A stretch of DNA of 64,000 bases, taken from Thermoplasmata archaeon (GTDB taxonomy: Archaea; Thermoplasmatota; Thermoplasmata; Lutacidiplasmatales; UBA184). Positions within the stretch are counted from its first letter, which is position 1. The number at the start of each line of letters is the position of its first letter. Below are positions 56,459 through 64,000 of the stretch, in pieces. The stretch lies in the NCBI GenBank assembly GCA_022750115.1, contig JAKIWI010000008.1:1-64000 (forward strand), in the 5' to 3' direction. A program made the translations under genes and the position numbers. Below the pieces are notes generated by a model. The model made no database searches, was not told where the DNA came from, and worked only from the letters and a program-made list of their open reading frames with translations.

Positions 56459-57589
56459 TCAGCGACCGACGAGCGCGCGCCCGAGGATCAGTTCCTGGAT
56501 CTCGGTCGTGCCTTCCACGATCGGGAAGACGCGCGCATCCCGGAGGATGCGCTCTGCCGGCGCGCCAGCGCGTGCGCCGGCCGGTCCCCAGACGTCGACG
56601 GCGTGGCTCGCGATCGACACCGCGGCCTCGCTGGCAAAGAGCTTCGCGGCCGACGCCACGTCCTCGTAGGGTCCGCCCGAGTCCTTCGCCGCGGCGGCCT
56701 CGGCGACCAGGGCGCTGGCCGCGCGGTACGTCGTGAACGCCCGCGCGACATCCCCCCGTCGAGCATCGGTCGGGGACGCTGCCGCACCCGCTTGCATCGT
56801 CTCCAGTGCCGCTCGAGCTACGCCGAGCGCGCAGGAAGCGATCCCGACGCGCCCCGCGGTGAGCGCTGAGAGGGCGATTCGAAGTCCTTGGCCCTCCGCC
56901 CCCAAGAGATTGTTCGACGGGACCTTTGCGTCCTGGAACACGAGTTCATTCGTCTCGCTCCCCCGAAGCCCGAGTTTGTCGAGCTTCTGGGCGCTCGATG
57001 CACCCGGGGTGCCCTTCTGAATCAAGAAAGCGGAGATTCCGTGGCTCCCGAGGTTCGTGTCGTGGGTCGCGAACCCCAGAACGAGGTCCGCCCGCGCGCC
57101 GTTGGTGATGAACATCTTCGCCCCGTTGAGGACGAACGAGTCGCCGTCGCGGCGGTACCGGGCGCCGATGTGCGCGGCATCGGAGCCCGCCGACGACTCA
57201 GTCAGAGCGAACGCGCCGAGCCAGCGGCCGGCGGCGAGCGGACGCAACAGCCGCTCCTTCTGCTCCGACGTCCCGTGGGCCAGGATCGGATGGGCGCAGA
57301 CCGAAAGGTGCACCGAGAGAAGGACGGCGACCGCGGGGCTCGCCGCCGCGAGCTCCTCAAGAACCCCGGAGATCGCCGCGGTGCTACCGTCCCGACCGTC
57401 CCACTCGGGGGGAATGCCGAGCCCGAAAAAACCCGACGACTTGAGGCGGTCGACGAGGGATTCGGGCAATCGATCGTCGCGGTCGATTGCGGCTGCCGCC
57501 GGCCGAATTACCTCATCTGCGAGTGAGCGCGCCCTCTGACGCCAGCCGAGGGCCTCCGCATCGGGTTCGCGGACCACGCGCCGCTGCAC
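56459..57589 (-). CDS. Acyl-CoA dehydrogenase
   Basis: LGAFALTESSAGSDAAHIGARYRRDGDSFVLNGAKMFITNGARADLVLGFA...GLRGSETNELVFQDAKVP...ILRDARVFPIVEGTTEIQELILGR. Confidence 0.93.
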   Translation of the reverse strand: MQRRVVREPDAEALGWRQRARSLADEVIRPAAAAIDRDDRLPESLVDRLKSSGFFGLGIPPEWDGRDGSTAAISGVLEELAAASPAVAVLLSVHLSVCAHPILAHGTSEQKERLLRPLAAGRWLGAFALTESSAGSDAAHIGARYRRDGDSFVLNGAKMFITNGARADLVLGFATHDTNLGSHGISAFLIQKGTPGASSAQKLDKLGLRGSETNELVFQDAKVPSNNLLGAEGQGLRIALSALTAGRVGIASCALGVARAALETMQAGAAASPTDARRGDVARAFTTYRAASALVAEAAAAKDSGGPYEDVASAAKLFASEAAVSIASHAVDVWGPAGARAGAPAERILRDARVFPIVEGTTEIQELILGRALVGR

Positions 57590-57646
57590 GTTCGATGACT
57601 CTAAAGACCTGACACCTGCTCGTCGGATGAGAGGAGATTGGCTTCG

Positions 57647-59548
57647 ATGGTCGAGGAACTCCTCGCGGCGAAGGACCGGTTCACCTCGCTCGACACGCTC
57701 GCCGTGGCACGCGAACTCCGGGCCCTCGGAAGGGCGCACGTCGACAAGGCGTTCGACATCGGCCCGGGGCGGTTCGGGATCAGCTTCCGGGCCCCTGGGC
57801 TCGGAAAGCGCATCCTCGTTCTTCGCCCCGGTCAGTACGTCGCCCTGCTCGGGAGCCTCACGGAGAGGGATGAGGAGCTCACGCCGATTAGCCGCGAGCT
57901 TCGGCGCGTTCTCGGCGGTGCCGCCCTCTCGGACGTCTCCGACCCGGGGGGGGAGCGGTACCTCGAGGCCGCCCTGACTCGCGGCGACGCCGAGGGACCC
58001 CTGCTCCTCGGAGTGGAGCTGTTCGCTCCCGGCAATCTGCTCGTCGCAAAGGAGGGGAAGCTCGTGGTTGTCTCGCATCCCAAGACCTGGTCGAAGCGAA
58101 CCGTTCGGGTCGGCGCCCCGTTCACCCGGCCTCCCGGGCGGACCAATCCGTGGGAGCTGGATGCCGCCGGGATCGAGTCGCTGCTTCGGGCGTCGCGGAC
58201 CGATCGCGCGAGCACGCTCGCAGCCCGGCTCGGCCTAGGGGGAACACTGGCCGAGGAGATCCTGGCCCGGGTCGGGTCGCCGGGGGAGACACCCGCCTCC
58301 TCCGGGGTCGAGGAGTTCGCCCCGCTCGTCCATCGGGCGCTCGCGGACCTCCGGGGAGAGGTCGGAGAGCAACCGAAAGGGTACCAGTACTCGGTCGACG
58401 GGGTCGCCGTCGACGTAGTCCCGTTCGAATCCCGAAGGCTGACAGGCCGTCCGTCGGTCGCGGTGGAGGTCTTTGAGTCGTTTTCGGAGGCTGCTCACCG
58501 GTACTTCGATTCCCGCACGGAGCAACCCGCGCCCGCCGACGACGCGGTGAACCAGAAGCTCGAGGAGTGGCGCCGACAGCGGCTACAACAGGAGCGAGCC
58601 GTCGACGAACTACGGACTCAGGCGGCCTCGTTGACCCGTCGTGCGGACCTCCTGCTCGCCCACTTCCCGGAGGTCGAGCGCCAGCTGGCCTCGGCCTCAC
58701 CCTCGACGGATGAGCCGACGCTCGTCACCGTCGAGGATCAGGCGATTCCGGTCCCACGGGGCACATCGATTCGGACCGCGGCGCAGTCCCTCTACACAGA
58801 AGCGAAGCGCGTTCAAGCGAAACTGGCCGGAGCGACGGCCGCGTTGGGGGAGTCGGAACAGCGCCTTGCCCGGTCGGCCGAGGCGCTCCTTCTGGAAGCG
58901 CCGAAACGCGCCGCCCGCGCGGCGTCGCCCCGTCGGACGCCGAAATGGTACGAGCGCTACCGTTGGTTCCGGACGTCTGAGGGCTTGCTCGTGATCGGAG
59001 GCAGGGACGCGGCGACGAACGACCTGATCGTGAAACGCTACCTCCGTCCGGGCGACAAGTACGTTCATGCCGACATCCACGGGGCACCGAGCGTCATCGT
59101 GAAACACGCGGCGCCTGGGGAGCCCGCGGGAGGCGAGGCATCGGTCGAGGAGGCGTGTCAGTGGGGCGTGGCGTTTTCCAAGGCTTGGCGCGCCGGCTTG
59201 CCGAGCGCTTCGGCGTTCGCGGTCGAGGCCGACCAAGTCTCCAAGTCCGCCGGCACGGGCGAGTTCGTCCCTCGAGGAGCTTGGGTCATTCACGGCAGCA
59301 AGACGATTCTCAAGGACCTCCCCCTCGAGCTCGGGCTGGGCACGGTCACGGACGGCGGAGAAACGGTCTGGCTGGCGGCGCCACCGCGCGCGCTGGTTCG
59401 GGGAGGACAGCTCCTTTTTCTGATGACACCGGGGCCCGAGCGAGATCGCGCAACTCGTGAAATCGAGCTTTCGCGCGAATCGGGGGTCCCCCGCGACCGA
59501 CTTCAGTCACTGTTGCCCGCGGGCGGTCTTGTGTTCCGCCGCGCGTAG
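57647..59548 (+). CDS. NFACT/Rqc2-NEMF family protein
   Basis: N-terminal NFACT-N (LDTLAVARELRALGRAHVDKAFDIGPGRFGISF), coiled coil, NFACT-R TPKWYERYRWFRTSEGLLVIGGRDAATNDLIVKRYLRPGDKYVHADIHGAPSVIVK. Confidence 0.93.
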   Translation: MVEELLAAKDRFTSLDTLAVARELRALGRAHVDKAFDIGPGRFGISFRAPGLGKRILVLRPGQYVALLGSLTERDEELTPISRELRRVLGGAALSDVSDPGGERYLEAALTRGDAEGPLLLGVELFAPGNLLVAKEGKLVVVSHPKTWSKRTVRVGAPFTRPPGRTNPWELDAAGIESLLRASRTDRASTLAARLGLGGTLAEEILARVGSPGETPASSGVEEFAPLVHRALADLRGEVGEQPKGYQYSVDGVAVDVVPFESRRLTGRPSVAVEVFESFSEAAHRYFDSRTEQPAPADDAVNQKLEEWRRQRLQQERAVDELRTQAASLTRRADLLLAHFPEVERQLASASPSTDEPTLVTVEDQAIPVPRGTSIRTAAQSLYTEAKRVQAKLAGATAALGESEQRLARSAEALLLEAPKRAARAASPRRTPKWYERYRWFRTSEGLLVIGGRDAATNDLIVKRYLRPGDKYVHADIHGAPSVIVKHAAPGEPAGGEASVEEACQWGVAFSKAWRAGLPSASAFAVEADQVSKSAGTGEFVPRGAWVIHGSKTILKDLPLELGLGTVTDGGETVWLAAPPRALVRGGQLLFLMTPGPERDRATREIELSRESGVPRDRLQSLLPAGGLVFRRA

Positions 59549-60189
59549 ACGCGCTGAACCTGGCTGGCCGGGAAGCTGTCCTCGGGGTGGCGCCAAGTCC
59601 GGCCGTTCGCTCGCATTCCGGAGATGTGCCATTTTCGTCCGTCCACCGTGATCAGGGCTCCGACGACAATCCTTGTCTCCGGGGAGATTGTGATGCGGGC
59701 CGAGCTTGTGCGGCGTCCGTCGACTAGCGAGAACTTCACGACGGCACCCTCGTCGGGGGTGAGCCAGACCGTTCGGACCTCACGGGCCATCGCCGTTCGG
59801 ACCGAACGCCCATCCAGGCGGTCGAGCTTGTGGATCAATGCTGGCGCGGCCCGCTCGGGCATCCGCTCACCCACAGTGAGCTGCTCGTCCGCCGGCAGCG
59901 ATCGAACCTTCCGCTGAGATGTCGCTCCATCCGAGACGATCTCGGCGAGCACATGCTGCCGGCGAGTCGGCGTTTGGAAACGGTGGGTGGTGTGGCACGT
60001 CCTACAGCGCGCGAGGCCCGAAACACCCTTCCCGGTGCCGGGGTCCATTCGGACAATGCGATGCGGAGTTTCCGCCCCGCACACGTCACACAGCAGTGTT
60101 GCGGCGTGAACGCTTGCTCCGGTTGGAGCAGCTGCCGGGGAATCACGAACTCTCTCCGTCACGTTGGCGCCTTCACTTTCCCCCACCAT
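59503..60189 (-). CDS. HVO_0476-like zinc-finger protein
   Basis: CDVCGAETPHRIVRMDPGTGKGVSGLARCRTCHTTH...VWLTPDEGAVVKFSLVDGRRTSSARITISPE. Confidence 0.75.
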   Translation of the reverse strand: MVGESEGANVTERVRDSPAAAPTGASVHAATLLCDVCGAETPHRIVRMDPGTGKGVSGLARCRTCHTTHRFQTPTRRQHVLAEIVSDGATSQRKVRSLPADEQLTVGERMPERAAPALIHKLDRLDGRSVRTAMAREVRTVWLTPDEGAVVKFSLVDGRRTSSARITISPETRIVVGALITVDGRKWHISGMRANGRTWRHPEDSFPASQVQRVYARRNTRPPAGNSD

Positions 60190-60382
60190 ACCGCCATCTA
60201 AGTGTAATCAGCTCCACCTCCCCGACAACAAGTGGCAGAGCCGGGGCTTTGGCGCGGGAGCAAGCCGGCGGGCGTTTTCGAACTTGGCCACTGAAATGTG
60301 TCGACCACGGGGCGAAGGCCCGGCACCGTTGAAAACGCTCCCCTTTGCAAGACCGAGAGGTACCCCAGACGGGTCTCCCGCT

Positions 60383-61525
60383 TCAGACACGGGTCCAGAC
60401 GCCGCTGGAGAACGACCATGATTGATCGTGGGTGACCCTGCTGCCAGAGTTCAGTTCAACAATCACGACAGCGCTTGCAACCGGATTATAGGATTCAGCG
60501 ACCGGGCCCGTGGGCGGCGGTGCGCTTGGAGGGAAAACTCGCGTCCAATTTCCGCCCGAGAACTCCCAGGTATCATTCCGCCAAGAGCCGCCATGGAGCC
60601 CTCCGAAGAGGACAACGTATCCGGCTTTGAAGTCGAACACCAGCGCCCCGGGGATGCCCGCGGGGGGAGAGTGCGCGTTCGTGATGTTTCTCCAAGTCCC
60701 GTGCGAGAACGCCCATGTGTCATTCAAGGGCAATGTCGCGCGCCCGTGGCCGCCAAAGAGCACCACATAGCCGTCTTTCGCGTCGTATGTCATGGCTGCA
60801 TACTTGCGGGCCGTCGGAGAATGTGTGAGATTGCCGATCGCAATCCTGCTCCAGTTACCCCCGGAGAACTGCCAGGTGTCGTTCCTTAGCCACCCCGCCC
60901 TGGTTTCGCCCCCGAAGAAAATTACTTTCCCGCTTCCGGAGTCGAATGCCATGGCGGGACCGATTTGCCGCTCCGGCGCGATCGGGGTAATCAGCCGAGT
61001 CCAGTTTCCTGCCACAAACGACCAGCTGTCGTTCAAGCCGCCGTTGACAGACGGGCTGTTACCCCGCCCGCCGAAGAGGAGGACGTAGCCGTCTCTATCA
61101 TCGTACGCCATCGCACCGTAGCCTCGAGCAGGAGGCGAGGTAACCGGGTGCAGCTGAATCCAATGTCCGGCCTGCCGAATCCACGTCTCGTTCGAATAGA
61201 ACGATCCGTTGCCAGTGCCGACGTTCGCTCCCCCGAAGAGCACCAAGTAGCCGTCCCTTGCATCGTACGCCATGCTCGCCGCGTCCACGGGGGGGAGGAC
61301 TGTGACCGAAAGGGGCAGGTTCGCTGCCGCTGAGGGGTGCGATGGTGCTGCAAATGTGGGCACCGTCGTGAGAAGCAGAAAGACAGCTCCGAAAGCGAGA
61401 CTGGAATGGACGAGGCTATTCCGCATGAGCCGAGGAGCCGGGCGAAGCGCTGACTTTGAGGCATTAAGCCAGGAGGTGCCTGTTCCACACCGGGCTGCCG
61501 AATCAGACTCAGCGGAACGGCCCAA
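60383..61525 (-). CDS. Exported Kelch-repeat beta-propeller protein
   Basis: Repeats of [MA]YDxxDGYVVLFGG...NDTW.FxxGNW; N-terminal signal-like LVHSSLAFGAVFLLLTTVPTFAAP. Confidence 0.85.
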   Translation of the reverse strand: MGRSAESDSAARCGTGTSWLNASKSALRPAPRLMRNSLVHSSLAFGAVFLLLTTVPTFAAPSHPSAAANLPLSVTVLPPVDAASMAYDARDGYLVLFGGANVGTGNGSFYSNETWIRQAGHWIQLHPVTSPPARGYGAMAYDDRDGYVLLFGGRGNSPSVNGGLNDSWSFVAGNWTRLITPIAPERQIGPAMAFDSGSGKVIFFGGETRAGWLRNDTWQFSGGNWSRIAIGNLTHSPTARKYAAMTYDAKDGYVVLFGGHGRATLPLNDTWAFSHGTWRNITNAHSPPAGIPGALVFDFKAGYVVLFGGLHGGSWRNDTWEFSGGNWTRVFPPSAPPPTGPVAESYNPVASAVVIVELNSGSRVTHDQSWSFSSGVWTRV

Positions 61526-61544
61526 AGGGAATGGTTAGACCCCA

Positions 61545-61685
61545 GTTCAATCGCGGTTAGAGTTCCGACCTCCCGAGGCGTGGGTACAACCGCCTCCAGC
61601 GCGGTTTGGCTACGGTCAAGCGAACCGCGGCTCGCGGTTAGACTTGGGACTTTTGGAGAACTGTTCGGTTAGGCTAATCGGGACT
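61545..61685 (+). repeat. ~130-bp repeat family, copy 3
   Basis: CCAGTTCAATCGCGGTTAGAGTTCCGACC...GCGTGGGTACAACCGCC...GCGCGGTTTGGCTACGGTCAAGCGAACCGCGGCTCGCGGTTAGACTTGGGACTTTTGGAGAACTG. Confidence 0.75.
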
Positions 61686-61721
61686 CTGCCCCGGCTCGGG
61701 AAGTTGACGCCGGCCGCGTTC

Positions 61722-62195
61722 TCAGGCCCACCACCACGGCGTTGGGTGCAGGATGAGGGGGGAGGCGAGCACGACGAACGGGCTCGCCGTGGCGGTCGCA
61801 TTCTCCCACACAAGACGGTAGGTTCCAGACCCCGCCGAGTAGTTGAAAGACTGGCTCCTCACGTTGGATTGACCCGCCCAGAGTGGCGTCCCTGAGCATC
61901 GAACGTCGTACGGGCCGGGCGCGTTGTTGCCGACGTTACAACTTGATGCCCGGAAGAGGTATGAGGTGAAGGGATAGGTGCCCGAACCGCCGTTCTCCCA
62001 ACTCCCGCTCAGATGCCCCGGGCGGTCGAGATAGAACTGAACCGAGAAGTTCCGGGCGCCCAAATCTCCGTTCGTGATGAGCTCAGTTGGGATGATCGTA
62101 AGCGCTTCGGTCTCGCTAATCTCCAGCTCGACAACGATGAGTATCGCCGCGACTGCGACGGAGATTGCGACGGCGACGATCGCCCAGCGTCTCAC
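61722..62195 (-). CDS. Single-TM exported protein
   Basis: RRWAIVAVAISVAVAAILIVVELEI then an ectodomain with a Cys pair and NGSxT/NAT-like sequons; ends PTPWWWA. Confidence 0.65.
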   Translation of the reverse strand: MRRWAIVAVAISVAVAAILIVVELEISETEALTIIPTELITNGDLGARNFSVQFYLDRPGHLSGSWENGGSGTYPFTSYLFRASSCNVGNNAPGPYDVRCSGTPLWAGQSNVRSQSFNYSAGSGTYRLVWENATATASPFVVLASPLILHPTPWWWA

Positions 62196-62329
62196 GATGC
62201 GCTCCGGTGCACCCCCGAGATAGGTCCCTGGTTCTTCAGCGTTGGCAATCCCCGCCTTTCAGAAGGGTCCGCCGCCCGAGAGCGGAGCGCCTGCGGTGGC
62301 AAGGGACCCGTTTGGGCAAGCGAATCAGT

Positions 62330-62520
62330 CTAAGCGTCCTCGACGGTGAAGGAGATCGTGAGTTCGGGCATTTCGGCGTTCTTCCAAGGGCCCTTCTTGC
62401 ATGGAGGTGGGACATGCCAGGCGAGGGGTGAGCCACCGCCTGGTAGGGCAATCTCGAGAGACCAGAAGGAGTCCTGAACACACGTCGGATAGGGGGCGAG
62501 GAATATTCCCGGGGTATATC
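62330..62520 (-). pseudogene. Truncated 3' remnant of a gene (no start codon)
   Basis: Minus-strand frame LRVGYTPGIFLAPYPTCVQDSFWSLEIALPGGGSPLAWHVPPPCKKGPWKNAEMPELTISFTVEDA*, opened by a stop and without ATG/GTG. Confidence 0.4.
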
Positions 62521-62531
62521 CTACTCTGAGT

Positions 62532-64000
62532 TATGTCCCCTCAGGGGCGTACGAGGCTTGTGGGATACCTGAAGCTGGGGCCTGCGGTCTATGCGCTCGG
62601 GGTCCTCACGCTCCTCCTGCTGAGCTCGGGCGGGACCATCGGTGGGCACCCGCTGGCAGCCGCGGGGCGCCCGAACCACGAACCAGGCGCCCCCGTCGCG
62701 TGGCCCGAGATGCCGGGGGTCGCGTCGGGAATGCGCCATGCCGCGGTGACGAGCCTCTACGTCGTGGTCATCACGGAAACGGGACTCCCTTCAGGAACGA
62801 ACTGGACCGTCAACTTGACCTCACTCTCAACGCAGGTGTCAATCTACCACTGGTCCTTGACACCCAACGTCACGTTCTCGGTACCGAACGGGTCCTATCG
62901 ATTCACCCTCCGGCCCGTCATAGGACTCTCTCCCTCTCCGCCGAGCGGAAACCTTACAGTCAGCGGAGCTGGGGTCACCCAGACAGTGTCCTTCGTGGCG
63001 CCTCCCGCGCGCTACGAAGTCACCTTTGTCGCGTCCGGCATCCCGGTTAACTGGGGCTGGGTAGTGATTTTCAACGGCTCCCAAAGTGAAACCTCGAGCC
63101 CGGAGTCGCTCTCCTTCCAGGTTGTCAATGGGACCTACAGCTACGGAATCGGGCAGACCGGCTCCTACACCCCGACGCCGGCGTTCGGCAACCTGACGGT
63201 GAGCGGTCAGAACCTCGTCATCGCGGTCTCGTTCCGGGCGCCGACGACTTATCTCGTGTCTTTCAACGAGACCGGGCTCGCCCCGGGGACCTCCTGGCAG
63301 GTGTGGCTCGGTGGCGCGACGGCAGGGTCGAGCACGCCCTCTGTAGTGTTCAACATGACCAACGGATCGTACGCGTTCGTCCTTACCGCCGGAGCGCAGC
63401 CGACGGGGTACGTATCGGCGAACTCCCCGGGAAACCTGACCGTGAGCGGGTCTGCCATCTTGCTCAACGTCACGTTCGTTCCGGCGCCCTACCTATTGAC
63501 CTTCTCCGAGACCGACCTTCCAAGCAACACGGTATTCAGTGCCTGGGTGACTGGCCTGGGAGGACTTGGGCAGGCCGGGGTCGGCTCGTTTGGGATTAGC
63601 GTCGTCAACGGCACATACGCGTACTGGGTCCCGCCAGTCTGGGGATACCAGCCAACCGTCCCGACGGGCAACGTCACGATCGGTGGGGCAAGCGTCACTG
63701 TGAACGTCACGTTCCTACCGCAGCCGTACACCCTGACGTTCACCGAAACTGGGCTCGCTCTGGCGACGAACTGGACGGTCGTGGTAGCCAACGAAGAGGG
63801 TTCGACCTCGAACGCCAGCACTCTCTCGGTGCCGATTGGGAACGGGACATTCCCCTTCGAGGTTTTCTCCGTCCCCGGCTACACGACGGGCCCCGCGAAC
63901 GGGAGTGTCACCGTCACCGGTGCGAACCAGAGCGTCTCCATCACGTTCAGCTCAACCGCGAACGCGACGCGGTACGCGGTGAAATTCACGGAGGTGGGTC
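62532..64000 (+). CDS. Large exported surface protein with tandem FTETGLPxGTNW-type repeats, truncated by the window end
   Basis: ATG at 62532, signal-like LKLGPAVYALGVLTLLLLSSGG; repeated [FVS]xETGL..GTxW...NGSY.F.....NLTVSG....V.F. units; runs off the window, so absent from the ORF track. Confidence 0.85.

Noticed and set aside
58410-58450. tRNA T-arm-like GTTCGAATCCCG
   Set aside because: Lies inside the NFACT coding frame with no supporting acceptor or anticodon arm.
1-64000. CRISPR array or cas genes
   Set aside because: No regularly spaced direct repeats and no Cas-like proteins seen.

Overview
This 64 kb window is high-GC archaeal DNA, most likely from a Thermoplasmata-like lineage. 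The lineage call is an inference from the gdhE-type GatDE amidotransferase, the ftsZ-secE-spt5-rpl11 cluster, Hel308, NFACT/Rqc2, PolB2 and an archaeal TPP riboswitch. Core segments: 1.5-13.7 kb (PolB2 cassette, pyrF, glycosyltransferase, pdxS, riboswitch plus thiamine-type ABC transporter); 36.2-48.2 kb (tRNA-Arg, gatD, gatE, HAD phosphatase, L11, Spt5, SecE, FtsZ, mptE-like); 50.9-60.2 kb (isocitrate/isopropylmalate dehydrogenase family, MscS, Orc1/Cdc6-like, Hel308, acyl-CoA dehydrogenase, NFACT). The accessory part is about 19.6-36.2 kb. It is rich in small membrane or exported proteins, genes broken by one lesion, and non-coding repeats. The strongest hunt result is a candidate integrated island. 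The 17-nt 3' end of an intron-containing tRNA-Arg(GCG) at 36249-36353 (minus) recurs in direct orientation at 25546 (17/17) and 26297 (16/17), on the side the tRNA 3' end faces. Those two repeats also bracket a RelE-like toxin-antitoxin pair. Other notable items: a TPP riboswitch, a PolB2/degenerate RecA-like operon, an Orc1/Cdc6-like protein without the Walker A lysine next to a perfect 11-bp inverted repeat, a ~130-bp repeat family lying off the 3' ends of three membrane/surface genes, and a ~300-bp inverted repeat pair. All calls were made by reading the sequence. No database search, folding program or alignment was run.
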